From: CAZEAN01 sp964510225
GTDB taxonomy: Bacteria > Planctomycetota > Planctomycetia > Isosphaerales > Isosphaeraceae
Length of the DNA: 64,000 nucleotides
Reading direction: 5' to 3'
Assembly (NCBI GenBank): GCA_964510225.1
Contig: CAZEAN010000007.1
Span: 24,349-88,348, forward strand
In this document: positions 36,447 through 46,093 of the stretch, piece by piece
Layout of the letters: every line of letters starts with the position of its first letter
Numbering within the stretch: position 1 is the stretch's first letter
Notes under the pieces: model-generated
Seen by the model: only the letters and a program-made list of their open reading frames with translations
Told to the model about the DNA's origin: nothing
Database searches by the model: none
Program-made: the position numbers and the translations under genes

Positions 36447-38969
36447 ATGGGAACTGCGTCGAAGAAACTGAGAACGTCGGGTCCATCGCTGCAAAAAACA
36501 AAGGTATCGAGTCCGAAATCGTTAAAGCCGGAATCAGACTCGACAAAAACGAAGGTGAAATCGCGATCATTTCTCGCTGATCCAATCAACTGGATTTATC
36601 GATTCCTCGCCTCACTGAAGTTGGCAATCGTCAGTCTTTCTGCGTTGGCGATCGTGCTCGTGTTGGGGATGGTCTTCGAACGTCGTCATGGTAACGACGC
36701 ACTTCAAGAATACGTTTATCGGACCTGGTGGTTCGGCCTTATGATGGCGGCGCTGGGGATCAACATTCTCTGCGCGGCGACGATCCGGTTCCCTTGGAAG
36801 CGTCGACAAGCCGGTTTTGTTGTCACCCACGCTGGTCTCCTGGTCTTGCTGATCGGTTCTTGGATCAGCTTCCAGGTTGGGGATGAAGGCCAGTTGGCGA
36901 TGGTCGAGGGAGATTCATCGCAGACGATGGTCCGGATGAACAAACACATCATCCGCGTCCGCGAAGTCGACGATTCGGTCCAGGATCGAGCACGAGAGGA
37001 CCTCCGCGACGCAGCAGTCGTTCTCTTTAAAAATGTCAACATGGACGACAATCTTGACGCCGAAACGAACGAATTGATCAGACTCTTTACGCCGGTTGCC
37101 AACCCGAACAGGACACTTCGGGCTGAAGAAGTTCAGCAAATCATTGATCATCCAGCGCTCCAAGAAGCAGACAACGAGGCATTGCGGTCGACGTTAGTGC
37201 GGACCGTCAGACGACTCCAAGGAGTTGAAGAGGAGACCAAGTCTTACCCACTATACCCAGGGCCGTTCAAGTGGGATCAAGGTCGGGTCGCTCGGCTGAC
37301 AGATCCTGATGATCGAGTTCAAGTGGAGGTTACGGCGTTTTATCCTGCATCGATGGGTAAGCGGATCGCATTGCCGTCCTCCACAGGATCCCCGATGGCA
37401 AAAGTCTCGCTTGAGATGCAACCCCCAGCGTTTCTTTCACCGATGGATCCGCTTAAAGACCGGAGCCTGATCGATGGGCTCCGTTGGATCAAGACGGATC
37501 GGAAGTATCACCGACGGGTCTTCCCGATCCGTTCCGGGTTTAGCTCGAGTGCACCCCTTCAGGTTCAGTTCCAACAGATCGATCGCGTGGACGGTTGGAG
37601 CCATCAACAGGACCATTTCCGGAATCTTCCAGGAGATGGTCGGCTTGAGGTGGTCTCGATCTACTACGATGACAACTCAGGGCAGACCCGGAGGGCCTCT
37701 TATTTCCCTGAAATGGACCTCTGGCAGATCACTGGCGGCAATGATGGTGTGATCGAGTCGGAGTCGTTCGAAACCGAACTCCCAGGGAGTGATCTAAAAG
37801 TTACCTACCGACGTTCGGGGCTTCTTTCTGACTTATCCGAAGATGCCCAGCTTGAGTTTGTTGAAAAAATCCAACTGCTCCAGGAGCCGGATGGTCCATC
37901 GAGTTTGCCGACCTCTCGGACCTGGGGTTCGATCTTCCTTGAGATCCTCCAGCAAACCGAGGATGACCAACTCGCTATTGCAGAATTTGCGATTAGCGAA
38001 GCGGGAGGCCCCGAGACAATTCACTGGGTGACCCCACTCCCCTCCTCCGCACTCGGGATCCCGTTGAGCTACCGGACTGTACCGGGTGATTCTTACCGAT
38101 TCGAACCGGCGGAGCCGCTCGCAGATCTTGTCTACTTTCATCCTCCGGCGTTTGGCGAAGGGATGGAGGGATTGAAAGGGATCATTGATGTTCTCGCGAT
38201 TGACGATGACCGCTTTTTCTACCGATCAATCAACAAAGATGGAATCCAACATCAAGGAAAGCTTGATCCCGGCGATCCGATGGTCCCCGTCTTCGGGGGG
38301 GCTGGCGGCGACATGAAAGCATCCTTCGGCCTCGATGAGTTCGTCAAGAGTGCCGAAGATTCGTTCCGCTACGCACCGATCAATCTTCCCGTCGGGCAAG
38401 CAGGCCAAGGGATTCCAGCGGTCCGGGTTGAGCTAACCGTCGATGGTGAGAAACAAGTCCAATGGGTCCGCCTTGGTGTCACCCCTGGAACGTTGAAGCA
38501 AGATCTGGGGGCGGCCAAGGAATTCCGGTTAGGTCGGAAGACATTCGAGGTTCTTTATGACGTCGATCGCGTTGACCTTCCCTACAAGATTGAGCTGATC
38601 GACTTCCGTCGACGGTTTGATCCTGGGACACAACAAGCCAAGACATTCGAAAGTGATGTCTACTTGACCGATCCCGAGCGCGGGATTGAGCAGGAAGAGG
38701 TTGCGATCTCGATGAACAAACCGTTGAGTCATCGGGGTTATTCGTTCTATCAATCCAGTTTCAATCCCCCGACCGACTCCAGCGGTGAGTTCGTTTCGGT
38801 CTTCCAAGTTCGCTACGATCCAACCTGGTACGTCGTTTACCTCGGTTGTCTGATGATCACCCTCGGAATTGTTCTCCAGTTCGTGATGCGTTCCGGGCTC
38901 TTCACTTCTGAGAAGTGGAAGACAATGGAAATGAAGAGCGACCCAAATTCTACGGTCCCAACCACCTAG
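36447..38969 (+). CDS. resB: Cytochrome c biogenesis protein ResB
   Basis: An 840-residue System II cytochrome c maturation protein that, with CcsA, moves haem across the membrane and attaches it to apocytochrome c. After a charged N-terminal tail of about 45 residues come three spans (SLKLAIVSLSALAIVLVLGM, WWFGLMMAALGINILCAATI, FVVTHAGLLVLLIGSWISFQ), the usual ResB start with the conserved His in VTHAG. A very large periplasmic domain of about 620 residues follows, with MNKPLSHRGYSFYQSSF near its end, and the last span (WYVVYLGCLMITLGIVLQFV) closes the protein. The periplasmic domain is longer than in Bacillus ResB. The ATG at 36447 is preferred to a TTG six codons upstream. The CcsA gene follows 170 bases later. 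Confidence 0.93.
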   Translation: MGTASKKLRTSGPSLQKTKVSSPKSLKPESDSTKTKVKSRSFLADPINWIYRFLASLKLAIVSLSALAIVLVLGMVFERRHGNDALQEYVYRTWWFGLMMAALGINILCAATIRFPWKRRQAGFVVTHAGLLVLLIGSWISFQVGDEGQLAMVEGDSSQTMVRMNKHIIRVREVDDSVQDRAREDLRDAAVVLFKNVNMDDNLDAETNELIRLFTPVANPNRTLRAEEVQQIIDHPALQEADNEALRSTLVRTVRRLQGVEEETKSYPLYPGPFKWDQGRVARLTDPDDRVQVEVTAFYPASMGKRIALPSSTGSPMAKVSLEMQPPAFLSPMDPLKDRSLIDGLRWIKTDRKYHRRVFPIRSGFSSSAPLQVQFQQIDRVDGWSHQQDHFRNLPGDGRLEVVSIYYDDNSGQTRRASYFPEMDLWQITGGNDGVIESESFETELPGSDLKVTYRRSGLLSDLSEDAQLEFVEKIQLLQEPDGPSSLPTSRTWGSIFLEILQQTEDDQLAIAEFAISEAGGPETIHWVTPLPSSALGIPLSYRTVPGDSYRFEPAEPLADLVYFHPPAFGEGMEGLKGIIDVLAIDDDRFFYRSINKDGIQHQGKLDPGDPMVPVFGGAGGDMKASFGLDEFVKSAEDSFRYAPINLPVGQAGQGIPAVRVELTVDGEKQVQWVRLGVTPGTLKQDLGAAKEFRLGRKTFEVLYDVDRVDLPYKIELIDFRRRFDPGTQQAKTFESDVYLTDPERGIEQEEVAISMNKPLSHRGYSFYQSSFNPPTDSSGEFVSVFQVRYDPTWYVVYLGCLMITLGIVLQFVMRSGLFTSEKWKTMEMKSDPNSTVPTT

Positions 38970-39139
38970 CGACCTTCTCCCGGAAAGATGTGTTTCTGGG
39001 TGGTGCGTAACGATGAGACCGATAGACGAGTCATCTGCACTTGCCAAAGATTCAATCACTTCAGTTGGCAGCAAACAACGTGGTTAATGAAGGAAGCGGC
39101 CTCTTTTCACACGGCGCTCATCCGAGAGGGAATCGATTC

Positions 39140-42016
39140 ATGAATAGCTCTTGGCGAATGGTCACAGCGAGTGAGGTCAGCCTGATGATCGTCGGGCTGG
39201 GGGCTTTATTGCTCGGAACTCCGGGTTCATCAATCGGGTCAGACGCGGACCCCAATCAGGGCGAGTCGACGTCGATCAACAATGATGTCTACCAGGTCCT
39301 CGGCAATATTCCCCAAATGCACAAGGGGAGAATCAAACCGAGCGATTCGGTGGCACGACAGGTTGTGAAGTCGATCACGGGACGGCAGTCGTTTGAGCCG
39401 ATCGGGCCAGACGGGACTGAAGGAGCTGAGTGGAGTGCGATCGCAACGCTGATAAGCTGGCAAGCCGCTCCCGAGTTCTGGAACGAACAGCGGTTCATCC
39501 TTGCCGAGTACTTACCCCTCAGGCAATTGATTCTCGCCGACTCCATGAAAGCCGCGTTGGCACAACTCGCCCGGGATTCGAGTGAGGCTGATGCAGCGAT
39601 CAAGCCACTCCTTGAGCAAGAGGTCGTGACCTCTGGTGATCTTAAAGGATTGGCACGAACAGGCTTGTTCGATGAGAAGGATCAGCGTCAAATCGAAGCC
39701 CTCGCTCAACGTCTTGATGGCCACGAAAAGTTTCTCTCACCAGCTGAATTGGAACAGTCCGAGCTTTCCGTATCAAATAAGAATGTGACACTCTTGCAGT
39801 GGTACATGGATATCGGACGGCGGTCACAGACCGGCCCTCTCGAAGAACCAGTCGCCTTAAGCCGGATGGAACGCAAGGTCCGTGAGGTTGTCAATCGCCT
39901 CTTGAGCTATCAGGCGATCCGAGGGGGAGATTCAGCGCGTCCGATGAGAAATGAACCTCCAGTCGATCACTTAATCCCCCGAGGCGTCGATGACTCTTAC
40001 ATCGATTACCTTGAGGCGACGGTCGCAAAGTATGAGAAGTTCGTCGAGGAGAATGGACCGCAGTTTTTTCCGAGGATCCAACGCGTTAAGCGGGATCCGA
40101 TGGCTCCTAAGGTTGTCCTGATTGAGCCTGAAGGTAGTTCGCAAGCGTTTCCTGCGAATCAGTACTTCAATGAAGAACTCCCGAGCTTTAGCAAAGGTGA
40201 GTTTAGTATTGTCGAATGTGATGCCTTGCTCACCCTCGCTGAGTTTTACTCTGAACTCGCCCTTGAGGATCGTCTCAGGCCCGGCGAGGACGATGTTACG
40301 GCCCAGAATCTCCTAGTCTGGCTCCGAGAGGATGCCGACTGGGCACCGGTCTCGCTCTTTATCGAAGGGGATCTCGAAGAGCTTGTTAAGGCTGGTTATG
40401 ACCGCGAGAGCGTCACTACGTTTCGGGATGCCTACCAAGAAGTCATGAGCCTTGAGGCAACGAATCCGGGGATGCTCGAACTCGGGAGCGCAGAGCGTTT
40501 AGTACAAGCGTCCCGAGAGTTGGGATCAAAGGCGCCGGGATATCCCTCGGTTGCAACGATCGAACGTGAAGTTGCTTACAACGAGTTCGCACCCTTTTAT
40601 CGAGTTCCTGGTGTTTACGGACTCGCATTTCTACTCCTCGGCACCTCGATGATGCTCGGTGGTTTCCGACAAGGGATCGGTCGCGTTTTCCGCCTCGCGA
40701 GCTACACGGCCGGCCTAGCAGCGCTCATTGGCGGGATCGCGCTGGAATCCTACGGATTTGCGATGCGCGTCTTGATCTCTGGATGGGCTCCCGTCACGAC
40801 TCTCTATGAGACGGTTGTTTGGGTTGCGTTGGTCGCCGCCGTGATCGGCTTGATCCTCGAAGTCTTCCATGGCCGAGGTTATGCCGGTACAGCCGCTGCC
40901 GGAGTCGCGATGCTCTGTTCAATCATCGCGGCAAATGCACAGAGTGTGCTCGACCCCAACATCGAAGCACTGCAGCCAGTCTTGCGGAGTAACTATTGGT
41001 TGACAATTCACGTGCTGACGATTGTCTCAAGCTACGCCGCGTTTGCACTTGCCTTGGGCCTCGGGATGATCGGAACGCTGTTTTACCTCACGGCACCAAG
41101 TCGTCGTGACGCTAGTATCGCGACCTTGAGTCTGCCGCTCTTAGTTGCTCCGATTCCCGGTGCACTCGGGGCATTGGCAATCGTCGCTTCCAAGCAGGGT
41201 ATTCTCTCGGATTCAACTGTCTTGGTCAGCCTCTGGGAGATGACCTTGACCGCCAAAGATGCGCTCTTCTTTACCGGTTGGTGTCATGCTGGAACCGGGA
41301 TTGTGATGGCGGTAATGGGTGTTTCAGCGATTCTTGGTGAATTAATCGCACGGGGATCGGTCGGAGCCAAGGCAACGAGGACGACGAAGGAAGCAGTGAC
41401 GGCTGGCTTCGAGAACACAACCGAGGCTCAAGAAAAGTCGCTGGCTGCGGTTGATCAAGCTCAAGGTGCAACCCAACCTGCTTCCGCTCGGCCTTCCATC
41501 GAGGAGATTAGGCGTCGAGTCTCAGATAGTGGTACAGCATCGAGTCAGGCTGACGATCCTCGCGAAGCGGCGATCTTGGCACGCTCGGAGGTGTTGAAAC
41601 CGCTCGGTAAGTTCATCGATCGTGCGATTCAGGTTGGGGTCGTCCTCGTCGCCGCCGGGACAATTCTTGGTGGTGTCTGGGCCGACGTTTCTTGGGGCCG
41701 ATTCTGGGGCTGGGATCCGAAGGAAGTATCTGCCCTGGTCACCTTAGTGATCTACCTCATTCCGCTCCATGGCCGATTCGCAGGTTGGATTAACTCTTTC
41801 GGCCTGACTGCTGCCTCGGTCCTCTGCTTCAACTCGGTCCTTCTGGCGTGGTATGGGGTCAACTTCCTCCTCGGCGTTGGGCTACACAGCTATGGCTTCG
41901 CGGAGGGTGCCAACCAAGGAGCCGTACTCTTAACTGCTCTCTGCGTTAGTTCGGTGACGGGTGGCGCGATTTGGCGACGTCTTGTGAGCCAGCGGACTCT
42001 TGCCTCTACCACCTGA
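39140..42016 (+). CDS. ccsA: Cytochrome c biogenesis protein CcsA with long N-terminal extracytoplasmic domain
   Basis: A 958-residue haem-handling protein and partner of ResB. Residues 1-480 are an extracytoplasmic extension opening with NIPQMHKGRIKPSDSVARQV, a segment shared with fused CcsA proteins of Bacteroidetes and planctomycetes (GRIKPxDxxAR). The membrane part starts near residue 490 and holds the CcsA core: TIHVLTIVSSYAAFALALGL (external His) and the WWD-type motif WGRFWGWDPKEVSALVTLVI with YLIPLHGRF (second His) near residues 850-880. A charged loop of about 90 residues precedes the motif. GAGAGGG lies nine bases before the chosen ATG; the frame is open 33 codons upstream to a TTG that lacks such a site. 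A strong hairpin follows the gene. Confidence 0.94.
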   Translation: MNSSWRMVTASEVSLMIVGLGALLLGTPGSSIGSDADPNQGESTSINNDVYQVLGNIPQMHKGRIKPSDSVARQVVKSITGRQSFEPIGPDGTEGAEWSAIATLISWQAAPEFWNEQRFILAEYLPLRQLILADSMKAALAQLARDSSEADAAIKPLLEQEVVTSGDLKGLARTGLFDEKDQRQIEALAQRLDGHEKFLSPAELEQSELSVSNKNVTLLQWYMDIGRRSQTGPLEEPVALSRMERKVREVVNRLLSYQAIRGGDSARPMRNEPPVDHLIPRGVDDSYIDYLEATVAKYEKFVEENGPQFFPRIQRVKRDPMAPKVVLIEPEGSSQAFPANQYFNEELPSFSKGEFSIVECDALLTLAEFYSELALEDRLRPGEDDVTAQNLLVWLREDADWAPVSLFIEGDLEELVKAGYDRESVTTFRDAYQEVMSLEATNPGMLELGSAERLVQASRELGSKAPGYPSVATIEREVAYNEFAPFYRVPGVYGLAFLLLGTSMMLGGFRQGIGRVFRLASYTAGLAALIGGIALESYGFAMRVLISGWAPVTTLYETVVWVALVAAVIGLILEVFHGRGYAGTAAAGVAMLCSIIAANAQSVLDPNIEALQPVLRSNYWLTIHVLTIVSSYAAFALALGLGMIGTLFYLTAPSRRDASIATLSLPLLVAPIPGALGALAIVASKQGILSDSTVLVSLWEMTLTAKDALFFTGWCHAGTGIVMAVMGVSAILGELIARGSVGAKATRTTKEAVTAGFENTTEAQEKSLAAVDQAQGATQPASARPSIEEIRRRVSDSGTASSQADDPREAAILARSEVLKPLGKFIDRAIQVGVVLVAAGTILGGVWADVSWGRFWGWDPKEVSALVTLVIYLIPLHGRFAGWINSFGLTAASVLCFNSVLLAWYGVNFLLGVGLHSYGFAEGANQGAVLLTALCVSSVTGGAIWRRLVSQRTLASTT

Positions 42017-42069
42017 TCTTTTCAGGGATCGAGCACTTTCTTCCAATATCGATCGATCTAGTTATCCGA

Positions 42070-42101
42070 GGGGAAGAGCCTGTAATCACAGGCTCTTCCC
42101 C
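42070..42101 (+). terminator. Perfect 14-bp stem hairpin after ccsA
   Basis: GGGGAAGAGCCTGT, a four-base loop AATC, and the exact complement form a GC-rich stem, followed by a moderately T-rich stretch (TTCGTCGGTTTTC). It begins 54 bases after the CcsA stop and ends 26 bases before the start of the phosphodiesterase gene. It is most likely a rho-independent terminator for resB-ccsA; because the T-run is interrupted it could also be a 3'-end stabilising or attenuator-like hairpin. Confidence 0.72.
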
Positions 42102-42127
42102 TTCGTCGGTTTTCTGAGGACGATTCC

Positions 42128-43531
42128 GTGAGTAGTGCTGCATCTCCCCCGTTGGTCTTGATAAGTGCAGTTGGATTAACTCCGAAGCTGTTGTCTCAGG
42201 CACCAAAGCTCCATGACTTGGCGACCTCGAACTGGTCCCGTCCGGTCATCGAACAGACTCCGACGGTCACCACAACGGCACAGGCAACACTCCTCACCGG
42301 AGCAGCGCCCGCCGTTCATGGAGTTGTTGGCAACGGCTGGCTCTTCCGAGAGACTCGCGAAGTCCGATTCTGGCAACAATCGAACACCTTGATCCAAGCC
42401 GAGCCGCTCTATGTCACGGCTCGCCATCGCGCACGGGAGCGGGGCCGATCGTTTCGGGTAGCCAAGCTGTTCTGGTGGTTTAATCAAGGCGCCGATGTTG
42501 AGTTTAGCGTGACCCCGAAGCCGCTTTATGGTGCGGATGGCGGCAAGCACTTTGGGATCTGGGGATGGCCAACATCACTCCCCAGTCAATTAGAGTCGAA
42601 GCTCGGTTCGTTTCCCTTCCAGAGCTTCTGGGGACCGATGGCGGGCCTCCCGGCAACCGACTGGATCGCGCGGTCAGCGGTCGAAGTGCTCAAGACGGAA
42701 CGCCCCGACCTCACACTTGTCTACCTTCCTCATCTTGACTATGATCCGCAACGATTCGGGCCTACCGGGGCGGAGATGGGTCGACTCGTTGCCGAGCTTG
42801 ATCAAGCCTGTGCACCATTGATAGATCTTTGCCAGTCAATCGGCGCTGAGGTCCGGGTCTTTGGGGAGTATGGCCATGTAGATGTCCAGCGGCCGATTCT
42901 ACCCAACCGGAAGCTCCGGGAGAGAGGATTATTAACGGTTCGACCCGGTGTTTTTGGTGACCAGCTCGAGCTGTACCATAGCCGCGCGTTTGCCGTCTGC
43001 GACCATCAGATCGCACACCTTTACATCCGGAACCCAGCCGAGGATCTAGAACGTGTGAAAGAAATGATGGCTGGACTCCCCGGGGTGGAGCGTCTCTATG
43101 TTGGTGACGAACGATCGGAGATTGGTCTCAATCACAACCGTTCTGGTGAGATCATCCTGATTGCCGAACCGGATGCTTGGTTTGCCTACCCCTTTTGGCT
43201 CGATGATCGGGATGCTCCCGACTACGCACGGACTGTCGACATCCACCGAAAACCGGGTTACGACCCTTGTGAGCTCTTCTTCGATCCCGGATTGAGGAAC
43301 CCGAAACTACACGCCGGCGTTCGGCTGATGCAAAAAAAGCTGGGGTTCCGGACCCTCTTCGATGTCGTTCCGCTCGATCCCAAGATGGTCAAAGGGAGCC
43401 ACGGTCGCCCCTCAACCGTCGATGAAGAGCGACCGATCTTGATCGGTACGGGTTCCGCCCCTTCTGAAGGGCCCATCCCCATCCGGGGGATCCGCGATCA
43501 TCTCCTTGAAGCGTTAGGATTGGGTGATTGA
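42128..43531 (+). CDS. Alkaline phosphatase superfamily protein, nucleotide pyrophosphatase/phosphodiesterase-like
   Basis: A 467-residue member of the alkaline phosphatase superfamily, closest in pattern to NPP-type phosphodiesterases. TPTVTTTAQATLLTGAAPAV followed by HGVVGNGW holds the nucleophilic Thr and the conserved HG(V/I)(V/I)GN of the family; LVYLPHLDYDPQRFGP carries the Asp/His metal ligands, GEYGHVDV and KGSHGRPS supply the later ones. It has no signal peptide, so a cytoplasmic location is likely. The GTG start has GAGGA seven bases upstream. It stands alone after the hairpin and converges on the Tat-exported TIM-barrel gene. Substrate unknown; activated nucleotide or phosphodiester compounds are the family norm. 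Confidence 0.87.
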   Translation: MSSAASPPLVLISAVGLTPKLLSQAPKLHDLATSNWSRPVIEQTPTVTTTAQATLLTGAAPAVHGVVGNGWLFRETREVRFWQQSNTLIQAEPLYVTARHRARERGRSFRVAKLFWWFNQGADVEFSVTPKPLYGADGGKHFGIWGWPTSLPSQLESKLGSFPFQSFWGPMAGLPATDWIARSAVEVLKTERPDLTLVYLPHLDYDPQRFGPTGAEMGRLVAELDQACAPLIDLCQSIGAEVRVFGEYGHVDVQRPILPNRKLRERGLLTVRPGVFGDQLELYHSRAFAVCDHQIAHLYIRNPAEDLERVKEMMAGLPGVERLYVGDERSEIGLNHNRSGEIILIAEPDAWFAYPFWLDDRDAPDYARTVDIHRKPGYDPCELFFDPGLRNPKLHAGVRLMQKKLGFRTLFDVVPLDPKMVKGSHGRPSTVDEERPILIGTGSAPSEGPIPIRGIRDHLLEALGLGD

Positions 43532-43578
43532 ACCGACTGGGCCCAGGACTACAGAGTCCGGTTGATCGCTTCGTTTCG

Positions 43579-44490
43579 TTACAGACTAAAGCAACGGTCC
43601 ATGCGGCCGGAGAGGTCGGTTAAGTACTTGGCATCACCACCAGCGACCTCGGCTGTTGCCCACCCTTCGTAACCAATTTCTTTGAGAGCGGCGGTTACAG
43701 CAGGCCAATCGACGGAGCCTTCGCCGAGCGGGACGCGGAAGCCCTTCCAGACGCCTTCGTTGCGCTGGATCTCGCGACTGTATTCCTTAACGTCGAGTTT
43801 GACGATTCGGTCACCAAGGACACGGATCCACTGTTCCGGCCAACCATACCGGACAACGTTCCCGATATCGAAATAGGCACCGATATGCTCGCTTTCGAAT
43901 TCGTCAATGTATTGGGCGAATTCAAGTGGGCTGAGCAGGAAGTTATTCCAGACATTCTCAAAAGCGATCGTCAGACCAAGTTCTGCGGCCTTGGGGAGTA
44001 GTTTCCTAATTTCTTCCTGAGAGCGCTCGTAGGCTTGGTCGTAGCCAATCTCCTCGCTGACAACGGCCGGGACGAGGAGGACCGTTGTTCCACCATACGC
44101 TTTACAGTCGTCGAGCGCGATTTCCATCCCTTCAATCGTCTTGGCTCGGGTACTGGGATTGGGATGAGAGAGCGGAGATCCCCAGTGGGTCGAGCAAACG
44201 CAACCGTGGATGATCAACCCTGAGCGTTCTTTGGCTTCTAAGACCTCGTCGAGACCATAATCGTTGGGGCTGTCCATATCAACCCCTTCAAACCCACAGT
44301 CCTTGATCAGTTGGAATCGCTCAACAAGCGGGAGATTGCGGGGTGCCATCCCAATCTTGATTGCCTTGCGGATCGGGCTTTTGCTTTGTGGTGTGGAGGC
44401 GGCCATACCTCGAGTGGCATGAGGAAGAAAGAAACCAGCAGCGCTGAGTGCCGAGGTACCCAGGAAGGTTCGTCGATCGAGGTTCCGCAT
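43579..44490 (-). CDS. Tat-exported sugar phosphate isomerase/epimerase family protein
   Basis: A 303-residue xylose isomerase-like TIM barrel. Residues 1-33 are a twin-arginine signal (NLDRRTFLGTSALSAAGFFL), so it is exported folded. The barrel has the AP endonuclease 2 family layout: FQLIKDCGFEGVDMDSPNDY, TVLLVPAVV, LGLTIAFENVWNNF, HIGAYFDIGNVVRYG and EGSVDWPAVTAALKEIGYEG, with the Glu, Asp and His residues expected at the metal site. Planctomycetes have many such exported paralogues, probably acting on sugars from degraded polysaccharides. The chosen ATG follows GGAG by ten bases. It converges on the phosphodiesterase gene. Confidence 0.9.
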   Translation of the reverse strand: MRNLDRRTFLGTSALSAAGFFLPHATRGMAASTPQSKSPIRKAIKIGMAPRNLPLVERFQLIKDCGFEGVDMDSPNDYGLDEVLEAKERSGLIIHGCVCSTHWGSPLSHPNPSTRAKTIEGMEIALDDCKAYGGTTVLLVPAVVSEEIGYDQAYERSQEEIRKLLPKAAELGLTIAFENVWNNFLLSPLEFAQYIDEFESEHIGAYFDIGNVVRYGWPEQWIRVLGDRIVKLDVKEYSREIQRNEGVWKGFRVPLGEGSVDWPAVTAALKEIGYEGWATAEVAGGDAKYLTDLSGRMDRCFSL

Positions 44491-44568
44491 CACGTTGCTC
44501 CGGATCGTTGGTGATGGAATGACTGTGGAATCGGATCTTAGGGCGAGTTGATCTGATCGATCGTTGTA

Positions 44569-46053
44569 TTAACTGAGCGCTTCGGTAAGCTTTGTCTCAA
44601 GGAGTTCGACAACAAGCTGGGGATCGGCCTTCCCTTGGGTTTGCTTCATGACCTGACCTCGGAGCCAACCCTTGACCGCGTCGGGTTTCTTCTTGCCACC
44701 TTGGAGGTCGGTGATCGCTTTGGGATTGGCTTGGAGAATCTTGTCAACGATCTCGGCGAGGGCTGCGCGATCCGAGATCATCCCGAAGCCGCCTTCCTCG
44801 ATCACGGTATCAATCGGCTTTCCCGAGTCGATCATGATCGCGAGCACTTCACGGCCTTGATTCGTATTGAGTTTTTTTGATTTGACTCGATTGATCAACT
44901 CTGCGAGTGCCTCAGGTCCAACTGGGAACTCGGCAAGATCGATTTTCTTCTCTTTGACCGTTCTGAGGACGTCTTGCTGGATCCAGTTGCTGGCGAGCTT
45001 GAACTCGCCAGTTGCCTGGGCGACAGCATCGAAGTAGTCAGCGACATTCTTCCCTTGTTCGACCAGGACGTTGGCATCGTAGGCGGAGAGGCCATATTCG
45101 GCTTCGAACCGGGCGCGGCGGGCGATCGGCAATTCACCGACTTCTTCCTTGAGACGCTGGATTGTCCCTTCGTCAACTTCGACGGGGACAAGATCAGGTT
45201 CAGGGAAGTAGCGATAGTCGGCGGCCGTTTCTTTGCGTCGTTGGACCTTGGTGATCCCTTCAGGATCGCTCCAGCCTCGGGTCTCCTTGGGCGCGTCCTT
45301 GATTGTGAGGCCGTCGACCTTCCATTGTTCGAACTGACGCTCGGCTTCGTAAATCAAGGCTTTTTCAACAGCGCTAAAGCTGTTCATATTCTTAATTTCG
45401 ACAATCGGAGTGGCGACGACATTGCCGTCATCCGTGGTGATCTGGACGTTGACGTTGGCGTCGCAACGGAGGCTTCCTTCCTGCATCTCGCAGTCCGAGA
45501 CCCCAAGATAACGGAGTGTGAGCCGAAGTTCTTCAAGACAAGCTCGGGCGTCGGCGGCGTCACGAAGATCCGGTTCAGTGACGATCTCAAGGAGCGGGAC
45601 CCCTGCACGGTTGAGGTCAACCTCTGAGAGGCCACCCGCGGCGTGGATCATCTTTCCGGTGTCTTCCTCTAGGTGGATCCGCGTGAGTCGGACTTTCCCG
45701 ATCGTCTTATCCTCGGCGTCGGGTTGAGGCGGAATCGGCAAGCCACCGCCAGTACTAAACGGGAGGTCGAATTGGCTGATCTGATAGTTCTTGGGGAGGT
45801 CGGGATAATAGTAGTTTTTTCGGTCCCACTTGGTGAAGGAGGCAATTTCGGCACCAAACGCGAGGGCCGTCTTTAAGGCCAGTTGGAACGCCTTTTTATT
45901 CATCACCGGGAGGGTGCCGGGGAGTCCGAGCGAGACTGGGTCGGTCTGTGTGTTGGGCGGGAGTCCAAATTCGGTCCCACAGCTTGAGAACATCTTGCTC
46001 TCAGTCTGCAACTGCACATGAATTTCCAAGCCAATGATGATTTGAGCGTTCAT
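44569..46053 (-). CDS. gatB: Aspartyl/glutamyl-tRNA amidotransferase subunit B
   Basis: A 494-residue GatB that, with GatC and GatA, converts Asp-tRNA(Asn) and/or Glu-tRNA(Gln) to the amidated forms. It begins MNAQIIIGLEIHVQLQTES as usual, with the signature NRAGVPLLEIVTEPDLRD, then the cradle and helical domains, and the C-terminal YqeY-like tail (AVKGWLRGQVMKQTQGKADP). The frame is open 86 codons further upstream but that extension overlaps gatA and is unlike any GatB, so I reject it. It starts 40 bases after the gatA stop, last of the gatC-gatA-gatB operon. Confidence 0.97.
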   Translation of the reverse strand: MNAQIIIGLEIHVQLQTESKMFSSCGTEFGLPPNTQTDPVSLGLPGTLPVMNKKAFQLALKTALAFGAEIASFTKWDRKNYYYPDLPKNYQISQFDLPFSTGGGLPIPPQPDAEDKTIGKVRLTRIHLEEDTGKMIHAAGGLSEVDLNRAGVPLLEIVTEPDLRDAADARACLEELRLTLRYLGVSDCEMQEGSLRCDANVNVQITTDDGNVVATPIVEIKNMNSFSAVEKALIYEAERQFEQWKVDGLTIKDAPKETRGWSDPEGITKVQRRKETAADYRYFPEPDLVPVEVDEGTIQRLKEEVGELPIARRARFEAEYGLSAYDANVLVEQGKNVADYFDAVAQATGEFKLASNWIQQDVLRTVKEKKIDLAEFPVGPEALAELINRVKSKKLNTNQGREVLAIMIDSGKPIDTVIEEGGFGMISDRAALAEIVDKILQANPKAITDLQGGKKKPDAVKGWLRGQVMKQTQGKADPQLVVELLETKLTEALS

Positions 46054-46093
46054 ATTGATGATCAATCTGTACCGAGACGGACGGGCCTGGAGA

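Noticed and set aside
43531..43563. Imperfect hairpin between the converging phosphodiesterase and TIM-barrel genes
   Set aside because: Short bulged stem without a T-run; too weak to call a terminator.
44974..45627. 217-codon + strand frame inside gatB
   Set aside because: Antisense to highly conserved GatB sequence; product has no recognisable domain.
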